Assembly (NCBI GenBank): GCA_020832925.1
Contig: JAJHRF010000013.1
Coordinates: forward strand, 1-37,436
DNA length: 37,436 bases
Source of the DNA: Desulfurococcaceae archaeon
GTDB taxonomy: Archaea > Thermoproteota > Thermoprotei_A > Sulfolobales > Ignisphaeraceae
Direction: 5' to 3'
Shown piece by piece: positions 17,479-25,015 of the stretch (within the stretch, counting starts at the first letter, position 1; every line of letters starts with the position of its first letter). The notes beneath the pieces were generated by a model. It did no database searches. It saw only the letters and a program-made list of their open reading frames with translations, and had not been told where the DNA came from. The translations under genes were made by a program, and so were the position numbers.

Positions 17479-17537
17479 GGTAAATGATGAAGGAGGTGAA
17501 CCAGGATCTGTGACTGAAGATCAACCGGCTGATATCC
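17479..17537 (+). ncRNA. Box C/D sRNA candidate with guides to both ends of 16S rRNA
   Basis: Box C ATGATGA lies at 17484-17490 and box D CTGA at 17529-17532, 38 nt apart as in archaeal C/D sRNAs. A C'-like GTGACTGA (17510-17517) and a degenerate D' (CTGT, 17508) lie between. The D guide GATCAACCGG (17519-17528) is exactly complementary to CCGGTTGATC, the conserved 5' end of archaeal 16S rRNA. The N+5 rule would point to the first U of GGUUGAUC. The first guide AGGAGGTGAACCAG (17491-17504) is complementary to the 16S 3' end CUGGAUCACCUCCU except for one A-A mismatch. A weak TATA-like TCTAAATACT lies at 17445-17454. The weak D'/C' pair is the main doubt. Confidence 0.55.
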
Positions 17538-17757
17538 ATACCTTACATTTTGTCAGTCCATGGAAATCTCATCATGTATTCAGCTCCTGCCGATTTCATC
17601 ACAACAACTCCTCAAACATAGTTAAAATCGTGAAGAGTATATATTTTGTTACGATATATCGTGTTAAGTAAGCTCTGCTTAATAATACAATACAAAGTAT
17701 AAAAATAATTATTAATACAATGTTTGAATAATTTGCTCATCATATATCTTAGTTGCG

Positions 17758-18246
17758 TTACATAATCGTAGCTGTTATTGAGGATGCAGAAAATGTTCCA
17801 TCTACATATCTAGCTATAACAACGATATTGATTTTCTGACCGATAGCTATAATCTTACTTTTTACCTCTATAACTATAGGTATTTCTTGCCCTGGGGCTA
17901 GCGGGTTTATAGATAGATCGAGATATAAGTTATTTCTATCGATAGAGGCTTTTAATGGTGTTAATATACGTGAGATGTTTACATCTACATTGAGTATCGA
18001 TATATTTACTCCGTTTATCGCTTTAGTACCGAGGTTTCTTAGCGACATAGATACTATAACTGTCTGATCATCAACAGCATTAGCGGATATTATTGTTAAG
18101 CCTAGTTTCTGTTGTTGAGCTGTTGAACTAAGGAAGTTCGGCATAAACATGTACAGCATTACCCCGATCGCTATCGTGATTGCTACTCCTATTGTTATAG
18201 CTAATAACTCACTTACACCTTTTCTAAATAATGTATACCTATACAT
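17758..18246 (-). CDS. Archaeal type IV pilin-like protein
   Basis: The 162-residue protein has a class III signal peptide. A short basic leader MYRYTLFRKG precedes VSELLAITIGVAITIAIGVM, so prepilin peptidase cleavage is expected between G10 and V11. The following hydrophobic helix forms the filament core. The rest is a beta-rich, threonine/serine- and asparagine-rich head of about 110 residues, exposed outside and likely N-glycosylated (NIS, NLS-type sites). The SELLAITIGVAI N-terminus is that of the archaeal pilin_N (DUF1628) group. It lies 41 nt after the TadC-like gene in the same direction, so it is probably a filament subunit or minor pilin assembled by that platform. The assembly ATPase is not in the window. 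Confidence 0.85.
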   Translation of the reverse strand: MYRYTLFRKGVSELLAITIGVAITIAIGVMLYMFMPNFLSSTAQQQKLGLTIISANAVDDQTVIVSMSLRNLGTKAINGVNISILNVDVNISRILTPLKASIDRNNLYLDLSINPLAPGQEIPIVIEVKSKIIAIGQKINIVVIARYVDGTFSASSITATIM

Positions 18247-18287
18247 CTAACCCCTTAAATCAGTTAAACATTTAAAAAAGGTATTCA

Positions 18288-20042
18288 TTATAGTATGTGT
18301 ATAAACAACGTAGTTATAGCTATCGCTAATAACAAAGATATACTCCTTATCTCTATTATGGGTAACCCGTTACGTAAAGTACTTGAAGTAAGAGCGTAAC
18401 TTAACGCTGATATATAGGATACAGTATACAAGATTTCGATATTTATCGAAGGATTCGTTATGGGAACGAGAAAACTTAGTGATGCGTATATAGGTGTCAA
18501 CGATTTCCAAATCCATGTTAACACAAATATGTTAACAAAAGCAAAGATATCGAAAAATCTAGACATTTTCACCACATTGCTATGTAGTGCTCTTATCCTC
18601 GTTACATATTCGTAGAGTATCCGAAATACCTCTGGACTCCCCCCACCACACTCGTGTACAAGACCTAGCGTAAATAATGTAAATCTAAAGAGAAAACTAT
18701 GCGAAGGTATTTTTGTAGCTATAAGTGTTAAAGGAATACCCTGGTGTAACATTGATATTGCAGATCTTAATTTCTTAACTGTTAGTCTATTAATAGCTGT
18801 TGATGTAGATATAAACTCGAGAGCTTTCACAATATCTAAACCACTTTGCTTTAACTCTGCTATTATCTTAATAACCTCTACACTATCTTTCTCCAATATA
18901 TCTATCTCTCTCATTAAACCTCTATTGATATATACGAGGATTAGTGATGCAAACCAGCCTAAGACTATCGAATGAGGTCCTAGAAATCTGTATAGAGATA
19001 TAGATGTTGTTACTAAGGCTATTGTAGGTATGACTAGCAATCTTGTTATAGGTACAGAATTCAAATTCTTTGGCCTAGTTATGTACATAGACAGTATGAG
19101 TATAGGCGTAGCTAAGATTATCAAGGATAGCACAGCATAAATATTTATGGTATAGATAGCTATTGATACCAGAGGTATTACAACATATAGTGCTAACATC
19201 AGCTGCCCGAAAACCGCTGCAATTCTTTCACTGTACAGCTTCATCGAGAACTCCGTAGCCATCAACAATTCATCCAGCTTGGTCAATAACCACGAAGATA
19301 TATTTCCTCCTCCCTTTAAACGGCTAGCATAACCTGATAATATATCAGATAGTCTAGCATTAGGAGTAATCTTAGCCCTTTCTGTGATAGCTACTGTATA
19401 GGATTTGCTATAGAGTTTAGAATCTCTATCAATTATTAGTAGTTCTCTTGTTATCGATGGAAGGATATCTGTATACCTCAACCTTTCTATAAGTAACCTG
19501 ATATTGCTCCCAATGTTTTCAACAACTATTAGTAACACTAAGAACCATGGCAACTCCATATCAATTCTTTTACAATGATTGTAGACGCTGTATAAAGGTC
19601 TTATTAAAAGTGCTAGGTATAGAGCTAAAGGTATTAAGGATACGAGAGAGAAGATATATATCTTCAGAGCAACACTTATAATTATGAAGAGAAAAGCTGT
19701 GGACAGGGTTAGGGGTAGGATTTTCGATATCTTATCCATAAAGTTTACAGATTCTAATGCTAGACTCTTAATAACATAGAATCTGTACACACTACGTACA
19801 TCGTTAAGGAAATCCGCGATACGTAACGATATAGCGGGTATAGAGACAACACTTAATATATAAGATATGTATACACATATTTTGAACGGAGAAGTTAGCA
19901 AATCAGGTACCGAATTTATAGCTATAGAGTCTATATTCATAGCAATTACGATCGTTTCAATAACAACAGTAACTAGAGTTGATATGAGCGCGGCTAAAAA
20001 ATCGCGTCTAGATATCTTCTCCATACTGTTTCTTCTAACCAT
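18288..20042 (-). CDS. TadC/FlaJ-like pilus assembly membrane protein
   Basis: This is the polytopic platform protein of an archaeal type IV pilus-like machine, about 584 residues with nine or so TM segments. It has the two-fold arrangement of T2SSF domains. The cytoplasmic halves include LSDILSGYASRLKGGGNISSWLLTKLDELL, with the conserved GG(N)ISSW type sequence, and in the second half SGLDIVKALEFIST with a downstream GGGSPEVFRILYEY. The GTG at 20051 is earlier, but GGGTG lies 6 nt before the ATG at 20042, so the start is set there. Archaeal systems pair this protein with a GspE/FlaI-type ATPase, which is absent nearby. Confidence 0.82.
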   Translation of the reverse strand: MVRRNSMEKISRRDFLAALISTLVTVVIETIVIAMNIDSIAINSVPDLLTSPFKICVYISYILSVVSIPAISLRIADFLNDVRSVYRFYVIKSLALESVNFMDKISKILPLTLSTAFLFIIISVALKIYIFSLVSLIPLALYLALLIRPLYSVYNHCKRIDMELPWFLVLLIVVENIGSNIRLLIERLRYTDILPSITRELLIIDRDSKLYSKSYTVAITERAKITPNARLSDILSGYASRLKGGGNISSWLLTKLDELLMATEFSMKLYSERIAAVFGQLMLALYVVIPLVSIAIYTINIYAVLSLIILATPILILSMYITRPKNLNSVPITRLLVIPTIALVTTSISLYRFLGPHSIVLGWFASLILVYINRGLMREIDILEKDSVEVIKIIAELKQSGLDIVKALEFISTSTAINRLTVKKLRSAISMLHQGIPLTLIATKIPSHSFLFRFTLFTLGLVHECGGGSPEVFRILYEYVTRIRALHSNVVKMSRFFDIFAFVNIFVLTWIWKSLTPIYASLSFLVPITNPSINIEILYTVSYISALSYALTSSTLRNGLPIIEIRSISLLLAIAITTLFIHIL

Positions 20043-20175
20043 TAGTAACACCCTAAATAACTTACGCCTAATATAAGGTTAAAGCCTAGGTCGCGATAAT
20101 AGCTAAGAGAACTATACAGCTACGTGATCCACCCTTTGATGAGCTAATGAAACGCGATTTACATGGGATGAGGCG

Positions 20176-20886
20176 ATGGATAACTCAACGGCTCTCTGTG
20201 CATGGAATAGAGATAGAGTTCTTAAGCTCTTAGATATCCTCTTGAATAGATATACTATTGATTTAAGCGAATTTGTTGTAGGGCATATATCTACTATAGA
20301 GAAGCCTAGTTACTTCGAAATCCTCGTTGCCATAATTCTTAGCCAGAATACCAGCGATAGAAATGCTATAAAAGCTTTTAAGAATTTAAAGAATTCGTTA
20401 GGATTGATAACGCCTGAGAAAATAATTAAACTACCTGATGATTATTTAGCTAGCTTAATTAAGGTGGCAGGACTAACGTATAGAAGGGTTAGGATATTGA
20501 AAGCTTTAGCTACAAAAGTGTTAGAGACCCCTGACATCTTCTCAAAGATAGAAAATGCTGAACCAGAACATGCAAGAACATTACTTCTGAGTTTACCCGG
20601 GGTGGGGTCTAAAACAGCCGACGTTTTTCTCTTGATGGTGTTAAATAAGCCAACCTTTCCCATAGATACACATATTGACAGAGTGACGCGAAGACTTGGC
20701 TTAGCATCGCCTGAAGATGATTACGAAGATATAAGGGTTAAGATGATGAATCTGCTGGAAAATGATGTTAATAAACTACGATATATGCATCTCCTCCTAA
20801 TTGTTCATGGAAGAAACGTCTGTAAAGCCCGGAACCCGTCATGTTCTCAATGTGTCTTAGTTGATATGTGTTGCAGAAGATTGTAA
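20176..20886 (+). CDS. nth: Endonuclease III (DNA glycosylase/AP lyase)
   Basis: This base-excision repair enzyme of 236 residues removes oxidised pyrimidines and cuts at AP sites. The helix-hairpin-helix LSLPGVGSKTADVFL carries the catalytic lysine, and PIDTHIDRVTRRLG carries the catalytic aspartate, the HhH-GPD core. The 4Fe-4S cluster loop at the C-terminus is CKARNPSCSQCVLVDMC (C-x6-C-x2-C-x5-C). The N-terminal QNTSDRNAIKAF segment is the other conserved part. The ATG follows GATGAGGCG. The gene is monocistronic. Its TAA stop lies at the edge of a C/D sRNA candidate on the opposite strand. Confidence 0.97.
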   Translation: MDNSTALCAWNRDRVLKLLDILLNRYTIDLSEFVVGHISTIEKPSYFEILVAIILSQNTSDRNAIKAFKNLKNSLGLITPEKIIKLPDDYLASLIKVAGLTYRRVRILKALATKVLETPDIFSKIENAEPEHARTLLLSLPGVGSKTADVFLLMVLNKPTFPIDTHIDRVTRRLGLASPEDDYEDIRVKMMNLLENDVNKLRYMHLLLIVHGRNVCKARNPSCSQCVLVDMCCRRL

Positions 20887-20947
20887 ATAATCAGAAGCAC
20901 CGGGAACATCATGATTCAGCGCTCAGCTATCTCATCACTAATATTTA
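20884..20947 (-). ncRNA. Box C/D sRNA candidate
   Basis: On the minus strand the order is: terminal-stem strand TAAATA, box C GTGATGA (20938-20932), a 12-nt guide GATAGCTGAGCG, D' CTGA (20919-20916), a 3-nt spacer, C' ATGATGT (20912-20906), an 11-nt guide TCCCGGTGCTT, box D CTGA (20894-20891), then TATTTA pairing with the 5' TAAATA. Box spacing is canonical. A TATA box (20964-20972) predicts a start near 20943. Targets by complementarity would be CGCTCAGCTATC and AAGCACCGGGA, which I cannot place in rRNA or tRNA from memory. Confidence 0.78.
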
Positions 20948-20963
20948 TGTACATATCTAGCCC

Positions 20964-20972
20964 CTATATATG
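20964..20972 (-). promoter_or_regulatory. TATA box of the C/D sRNA at 20884-20947
   Basis: ACATATATAG on the minus strand is centred about 25 nt before the predicted sRNA 5' end. Confidence 0.5.
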
Positions 20973-20990
20973 TACGTATTAACCTCAACA

Positions 20991-21544
20991 CTACAGTATG
21001 TATATCCTACAGCATTCACTTCCATATAGAACCTCTATAACTTGAAAAGGTTCAAGCCACTCTACACTATAATCTAGAGAAATTATCGTTGTTCCAAGAC
21101 TTAGTTCTTTAAGCATCTCAACCTTCAACCTGTTTAGAGTATTCGTTGTTAAATACGTACACAATTGTTGCCCGCGATACATCGACCTTAAATATATCCT
21201 TATTTATGAAGAGAATTCTGTCAATCAAGTTCAACTGTTGTACATTTCTGTACACCAGCTTTATCATATCTTCATCAATTTCTATACGAAGAGCTTTTGC
21301 ACCACGTTTCGCTGCTTCAATCACTACCCTCCCCTCCATAACCGAGATCCACAACAATACCTTCAGGATCCACAGCGATTAAGTCTAACACTAACTTCAC
21401 AATATTCATGGACATGGGAACTCACGATGCTTCCACATATCCCTAGACAACCCCCAGTTTATCCCAGAACGCAGCCGTATTAATCAAATCATCAAATATT
21501 CTTTCGACATCTTCTCCTAGCAACATTCTATACCTACCTAACAT
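20991..21544 (-). pseudogene. Decayed SAM-dependent methyltransferase
   Basis: Translation pieces line up as one small class I methyltransferase. The N-terminus MLGRYRMLLGEDVERIF runs to …FWDKLGVV, then in-frame TAG (21443-21445) and TGA (21422-21424), then NIVKLVLDLIAVDPEGIVVDLGYG (motif I). A frameshift near 21330 leads to EGRVVIEAAKRGAKALRIEIDEDM (motif II acidic end). After INKDIFKVDVSRATIVYVF a one-base shift near 21138 leads to EMLKELSLGTTIISL and the C-terminus at 20991. The domain order of crenarchaeal PrmA/Dot1-like small methyltransferases is complete. Two stops and two frame changes make it non-functional. Confidence 0.85.
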
Positions 21545-21703
21545 CAACTGAACTTACACTACACACCTTGCAACAGCTTTTACTAATTTTTATGGTGTTT
21601 ATACATGGTATATAACTCTAAATTACAGATGAACCCCATTGTTATACTGATAACTATGGTTATAGCTGTACACCGTAGATAATCATGAAAACATATTCCT
21701 TAA

Positions 21704-21762
21704 GAGATCAGTGGGTGCCGACAACATCATATTTTCAGTGCGAGCTACTTAACATCATCCAA
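21704..21762 (-). ncRNA. Box C/D sRNA candidate
   Basis: On the minus strand: box C ATGATGT (21758-21752), a 13-nt guide, D' CTGA (21738-21735), a 4-nt spacer, C' ATGATGT (21730-21724), a 12-nt guide TGTCGGCACCCA, box D CTGA (21711-21708). Both D boxes are exact, and both C boxes share the same final-base change. Spacing is canonical. A TATA box at 21783-21791 predicts a start near 21762. No clear terminal stem is seen. The complements of the guides are TGCGAGCTACTT and TGGGTGCCGACA; I cannot assign the targets. Confidence 0.7.
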
Positions 21763-21782
21763 TTAGTTTCGTATAAATTCAA

Positions 21783-21791
21783 CTTTATAAG
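21783..21791 (-). promoter_or_regulatory. TATA box of the C/D sRNA at 21704-21762
   Basis: CTTATAAAG on the minus strand lies about 25 nt before the expected 5' end. Confidence 0.45.
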
Positions 21792-21902
21792 AGCTTATAA
21801 ATATTTGAAACTATTAAACAGAATCTACATGATAATTTAGCCGTATTAAGTATCTACTGAGAGACAGTACTGTACAAAGTGTAGGAGGTCAGTATTGTAT
21901 AG

Positions 21903-22190
21903 GTAGTATGTAGTGATAGATGTGGTAAGTATTTCGGTAAAAACATTGGGTTAATAATTAAAGAAGGTTTACTCGATCTTGAGTACAGGAGTTACGATTC
22001 TGTAGGATTTGCTGTTCTTAGCAATGGTAAGATCGTTATGAGGAAGAATAAAGGCAAGATACTAGGTATTGAGAAGAAGTTGGAATTCAATGAAATTGAA
22101 AATTGTGTAGCTATCAGCGATGAAGCTATTCATCATGTCATCGGTAACCTACCCTTTCATCATCTGCACATTATTACACTATTTGGATAG
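21903..22190 (+). pseudogene. GlmS glutaminase-domain fragment
   Basis: An open frame without a usable start reads IIKEGLLDLEYRSYDSVGFA, then VLSNGKIVMRKNKGKI and LEFNEIENC. This closely follows the N-terminal Ntn-hydrolase domain of glucosamine-6-phosphate synthase (L-x-x-LEYRGYDSxGIAV, then VRKxKGKI). The expected MCGI start with its catalytic cysteine is gone: a good GGAGG site at 21883 is followed only by stop-filled frames. The sequence ends at TAG 22188 before the GHTRWATHG motif, and the isomerase domains are missing. The 3' end overlaps the end of the convergent glycosidase-like gene by 12 nt. It is a remnant of a lost or relocated copy. Confidence 0.82.
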
Positions 22191-23147
22191 GTATCTATAC
22201 CAAGTCTTTAAAGCTTTCCACCCAGGTTTTTTAGAGAAATCTCTTCGTAGAATACCCCAGCCACACCAGCCAAACCCATGAAAAGGTTCGCATACGACAG
22301 GATCTTCATCCCATAGCATATACCATACTATGAAATTTATAGGGACATTGTTAGCTAGTACACTAAGAAAATGTAATATATTCTCTATGAATTCCTTCTG
22401 CCTCTTCTCCCGATTCAGAACAGTCTTCCCAAAAATTCTTAACTCTGATGCAAAACCTATTTCAGTTATAGCTAAGTGCTTATCTAACGATTTGTATAAA
22501 TCTACGAAAAGATGAAAGATCTTCTGATAGTTATAACCTACGAATCTCCACGTATTAGGATAATGATCTATACCTACAATATCGATACATTCCTTCAACA
22601 GCTTCTCTACATTTTTAATATAGTTCCTCCATCGAGGAACATCGATATTAATGTTCAGTATCTTAATGCTCTTACTAAAACCTTCGTTTACTCCTCTACA
22701 TAACGACTCTATAAAGTTATACCTTACTTTTCTTGGTATAGATGATAAAGGGTGATTCAATTCGTTACCTAATTGAAAAATATATACATATGGACTTAAG
22801 GTCTTAGCAACTATGTATGAATATTCATACACTAATTCAGAGAATTTACTGCTTTGGATTAGCTTATCTACATATCTTTTAGTAGTAATACCTGATCCAA
22901 GTATTGCCAAAGGTATCAACCCCTTCTCAACCATGTGAACAACCACACTTCTATACCATGTTAAACTACGTTTTCGTATAGAACCATCTTCGCCTAGAAC
23001 TTCACCCCACCAGATATCGAATCTAACAATTTTAGCGTGTAAGTTGAGAACTTCATCAATTAATTGACGTACAAGTTCAAATTTCATTGACATATTGATG
23101 TGTATAGAGATCCCAGGAAGAGGTTTAGTATTTCCTAAACTATTCAT
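22179..23147 (-). CDS. Clan GH-A-like glycoside hydrolase (TIM barrel)
   Basis: The protein of about 322 residues has alternating alpha/beta segments of a TIM barrel. The candidate acid/base is in IFQLGNELNHP (N-E at the end of strand 4) and the candidate nucleophile in LAITEIGFAS (strand 7), the spacing and wording of clan GH-A glycosidases (families such as GH5, GH39, GH53). Other support is VRFDIWWGEV near residue 45, VGIDHYPNTW before the nucleophile and WYMLWDEDP near the C-terminus. No signal peptide is evident, so it is probably cytoplasmic. A TTG at 23153 is also possible, but the ATG at 23147 has GGG just upstream. The substrate is unknown. Confidence 0.72.
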   Translation of the reverse strand: MNSLGNTKPLPGISIHINMSMKFELVRQLIDEVLNLHAKIVRFDIWWGEVLGEDGSIRKRSLTWYRSVVVHMVEKGLIPLAILGSGITTKRYVDKLIQSSKFSELVYEYSYIVAKTLSPYVYIFQLGNELNHPLSSIPRKVRYNFIESLCRGVNEGFSKSIKILNINIDVPRWRNYIKNVEKLLKECIDIVGIDHYPNTWRFVGYNYQKIFHLFVDLYKSLDKHLAITEIGFASELRIFGKTVLNREKRQKEFIENILHFLSVLANNVPINFIVWYMLWDEDPVVCEPFHGFGWCGWGILRRDFSKKPGWKALKTWYRYLSK

Positions 23148-23224
23148 TCCCAACCCATTAGATTAAGCTAGAGTAAATCTAATATAATTTTTCTCCCTAT
23201 AGTTTTCACAAGAAACAGGCTTGA

Positions 23225-23285
23225 GTATATGATGAGGTCGTGGCCGTAGATGAAGTGAATGATTTAAGGGCTATACGCTGATTTC
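23225..23285 (+). ncRNA. Weaker box C/D sRNA candidate
   Basis: Box C ATGATGA lies at 23229-23235 and box D CTGA at 23278-23281. Between them are a D'-like ATGA (23250-23253) and a C'-like GTGAATGA (23255-23262). A TATA-like CCCTATAGTT at 23196-23203 predicts a start near 23225. The inner boxes are degenerate and the guides are 14-15 nt, so confidence is limited. Confidence 0.4.
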
Positions 23286-23324
23286 AGTTCTACTCTTTTA
23301 ACTATAACATATTATTACAACGAT

Positions 23325-23873
23325 TTATCGTAATCTTGATATCAGGTATATAACTCCATCAGACGCTTTTACAGCATCTATACATACCGAAGTTTTGTAG
23401 CATAGAGCTACAATTGCTGATATTAAGGCGTCCCGTAGATCTTTCCTACCTATCTTAGATGCATGAGGACCTAGCGAAACGTTAACAGCTTTACATAAAT
23501 CGAGAACATTATCAAATCCGGAATTCTTCAAAGCACTTCTAGGATGCGTCTCGATAACAGTTATATTCATGGACGTTAACTTTCTATACAGTCTCCACGC
23601 CCTCAAGGTTAGGATTTTCATGTAACTAAAAGTAGGTGGAAAAACTCTGAAACCTCTCCTAATAGCCTCCCTATCTACATCTCTAAATCTAGGATACTCA
23701 GCTATAGGCGCATCAATAGCTACAACTTCTACAGCAAACTTTTTTATGTATTCTATGATTTCGTAATCATTATATAGACACGTAAGTTCTTCAACAACTC
23801 TTTGATCATTTATAACGGCAAAACCACTGCATCTACTATCATAGGCAGCTAAATCTACACCCCCCACAACCAT
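23325..23873 (-). CDS. DUF429 family protein (RNase H-like fold)
   Basis: The 182-residue protein has the DUF429 hallmarks. The first strand GGVDLAAYDSRCSGFAVI carries an acidic residue, as in the RNase H fold. AVEVVAIDAPIA holds the second acidic residue, then RDVDREAIRRGFRVFPPTFSYMKIL, ITVIETHPRSALK, and the C-terminal IGRKDLRDALISAIVALCY with the last aspartate. The family is widespread and predicted to be a nuclease, but I know of no established role. The gene stands alone between the glycosidase-like gene and tRNA-Thr. A TATA-like element just upstream suggests a very short leader. Confidence 0.85.
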   Translation of the reverse strand: MVVGGVDLAAYDSRCSGFAVINDQRVVEELTCLYNDYEIIEYIKKFAVEVVAIDAPIAEYPRFRDVDREAIRRGFRVFPPTFSYMKILTLRAWRLYRKLTSMNITVIETHPRSALKNSGFDNVLDLCKAVNVSLGPHASKIGRKDLRDALISAIVALCYKTSVCIDAVKASDGVIYLISRLR

Positions 23874-24045
23874 GCCAAGGAACCTTATAACATTCGATAA
23901 TATGGGAAATGCATCACCACATCAGCACACGATTTTCCACATCTAGGTAATACTTGTGTAAAGCTTATTATCACTTATAAACCCTGAGTATCGATAATCT
24001 CAAACCGTTAGATATGATAACAATGAAAATTCAAATTTAATTACT

Positions 24046-24122
24046 TGGAGCCGCGGCCGGGATTTGAACCCGGGACTTCCGCCTTACCAGGGCGGCGCTC
24101 TACCAGGCTGAGCTACCGCGGC
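24046..24122 (-). tRNA. tRNA-Thr (GGT)
   Basis: Read on the minus strand: acceptor GCCGCGG/CCGCGGC, D stem GCTC/GAGC, anticodon stem CCGCC/GGCGG with loop CTGGTAA (anticodon GGT), T arm CCGGG-TTCAAAT-CCCGG, discriminator T and encoded CCA. There is no intron. The length is 77 nt. Confidence 0.97.
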
Positions 24123-24148
24123 ATCTTTCTCTCTAAGCATTGCTTGTG

Positions 24149-25015
24149 TTAGACGTTAAATAGTTTTCGCTTCATACTATACGACGTTACGGTATCGATT
24201 ATCTCTTTTAGTAGTTCTATCGATGTAAGAGGTTTTAGTTTGATTTTGTTGATGTTTTCTATGCATTCTTTTTCTATTGGATGAAGAGATTTAGCTGGTA
24301 TGATCAGTGTGTATAGTGCTGGGGGATAGTTCTTACCCAGTATTTCTCTAGCACTTTCTACTTCTACGGAGCTATCCTCTGACCCCAGCGCTTTTAAAAT
24401 GATGATCTTGTCGTCATAGTCTACCACGTTGTATCCATAGCTTCTCTGGATGTTGAAAAGTATTTCAAGAGCTTCCCTAGGTGTCATAAAATAGTTCAAT
24501 TCAAGGTCTATCTCTAGTAGAGCTAGTGTATGTAGATCTCGATCTCTATTAGATTTTACTACGTGAAGAGGGTATTCATATACTATGCCATTCTTAGGCT
24601 TAACTATTGTAACCATTTTCCCGAAACGATAAGCTTGTAAACAGCTAAGGGTTACTGCAACGTTTAGTATAGATGAAGCTGGGAAAACTTCGACATTTAT
24701 ACCTCTTCTTAGCGCTTCTACAACTATAGCACTATGAGTTGTAGCTATTAGAGGATCGCCAGCTACAGCTATACATATATCACTATGTTTAGCCTCTTCA
24801 ACAATATTCTTAATAGAGTCTCCCTCCAAATCGTATCTCCCAGCTTTCTTAACTTCCATACCTCTTCTTTCGAGGATCTCTGCAAGCAACTCTATCGATG
24901 GATACCAATAACTTGTATAGATATCTAGAAACACTTTACTACATGTAAGTAACCTTAACACCCCTCCAAGAGGTACGAAATCTATGGATAGACCTAGCCC
25001 TACAATTCTTATCAC
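24149..25015 (-). CDS. dphB: Diphthine synthase
   Basis: This SAM-dependent methyltransferase of diphthamide synthesis modifies the conserved histidine of elongation factor 2. The tetrapyrrole methylase-type fold is visible: start MIRIVGLGL, then SKVFLDIYTSYWYPS, IAVAGDPLIATTHSAIVVEA and VEVFPASSILNVAVT, near-diagnostic of DphB. The later GKMVTIVKPKNG and LALLEIDLELNYFMTPREALEIL are also characteristic. It is 288 residues, slightly longer than the usual 260-270. The GTG start overlaps the stop of the HD hydrolase gene by 4 nt (GTGA), so the two are translated together. Confidence 0.96.
   Translation of the reverse strand: MIRIVGLGLSIDFVPLGGVLRLLTCSKVFLDIYTSYWYPSIELLAEILERRGMEVKKAGRYDLEGDSIKNIVEEAKHSDICIAVAGDPLIATTHSAIVVEALRRGINVEVFPASSILNVAVTLSCLQAYRFGKMVTIVKPKNGIVYEYPLHVVKSNRDRDLHTLALLEIDLELNYFMTPREALEILFNIQRSYGYNVVDYDDKIIILKALGSEDSSVEVESAREILGKNYPPALYTLIIPAKSLHPIEKECIENINKIKLKPLTSIELLKEIIDTVTSYSMKRKLFNV

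Larger units (their letters stand above)
17340..17757. other. Intergenic stretch after tRNA-Tyr
   Basis: The stretch holds a likely tRNA terminator (17351-17370) and a box C/D sRNA candidate (17479-17537). A 65-codon frame covering the sRNA candidate (17474-17671) does not look like protein. Nothing is recognised in the last 200 nt. Confidence 0.5.
21545..21902. other. Intergenic stretch between two pseudogenes
   Basis: It holds one C/D sRNA candidate (21704-21762, minus strand). A GGAGG ribosome-site remnant at 21883-21889 probably belonged to the glmS relic. Nothing else is recognised. Confidence 0.5.

Noticed and set aside
17474-17671. 65-codon frame after tRNA-Tyr
   Set aside because: The translation is low-complexity and histidine/serine-rich with no recognisable domain. 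It spans the C/D sRNA candidate, and the AGGAGGTGA inside it is better explained as a guide than a ribosome site.
21118-21382. Open frames on both strands at the methyltransferase relic, and the plus-strand frames 21146-21483
   Set aside because: The minus strand carries a broken methyltransferase. The plus-strand frames are mirror images with no family resemblance.
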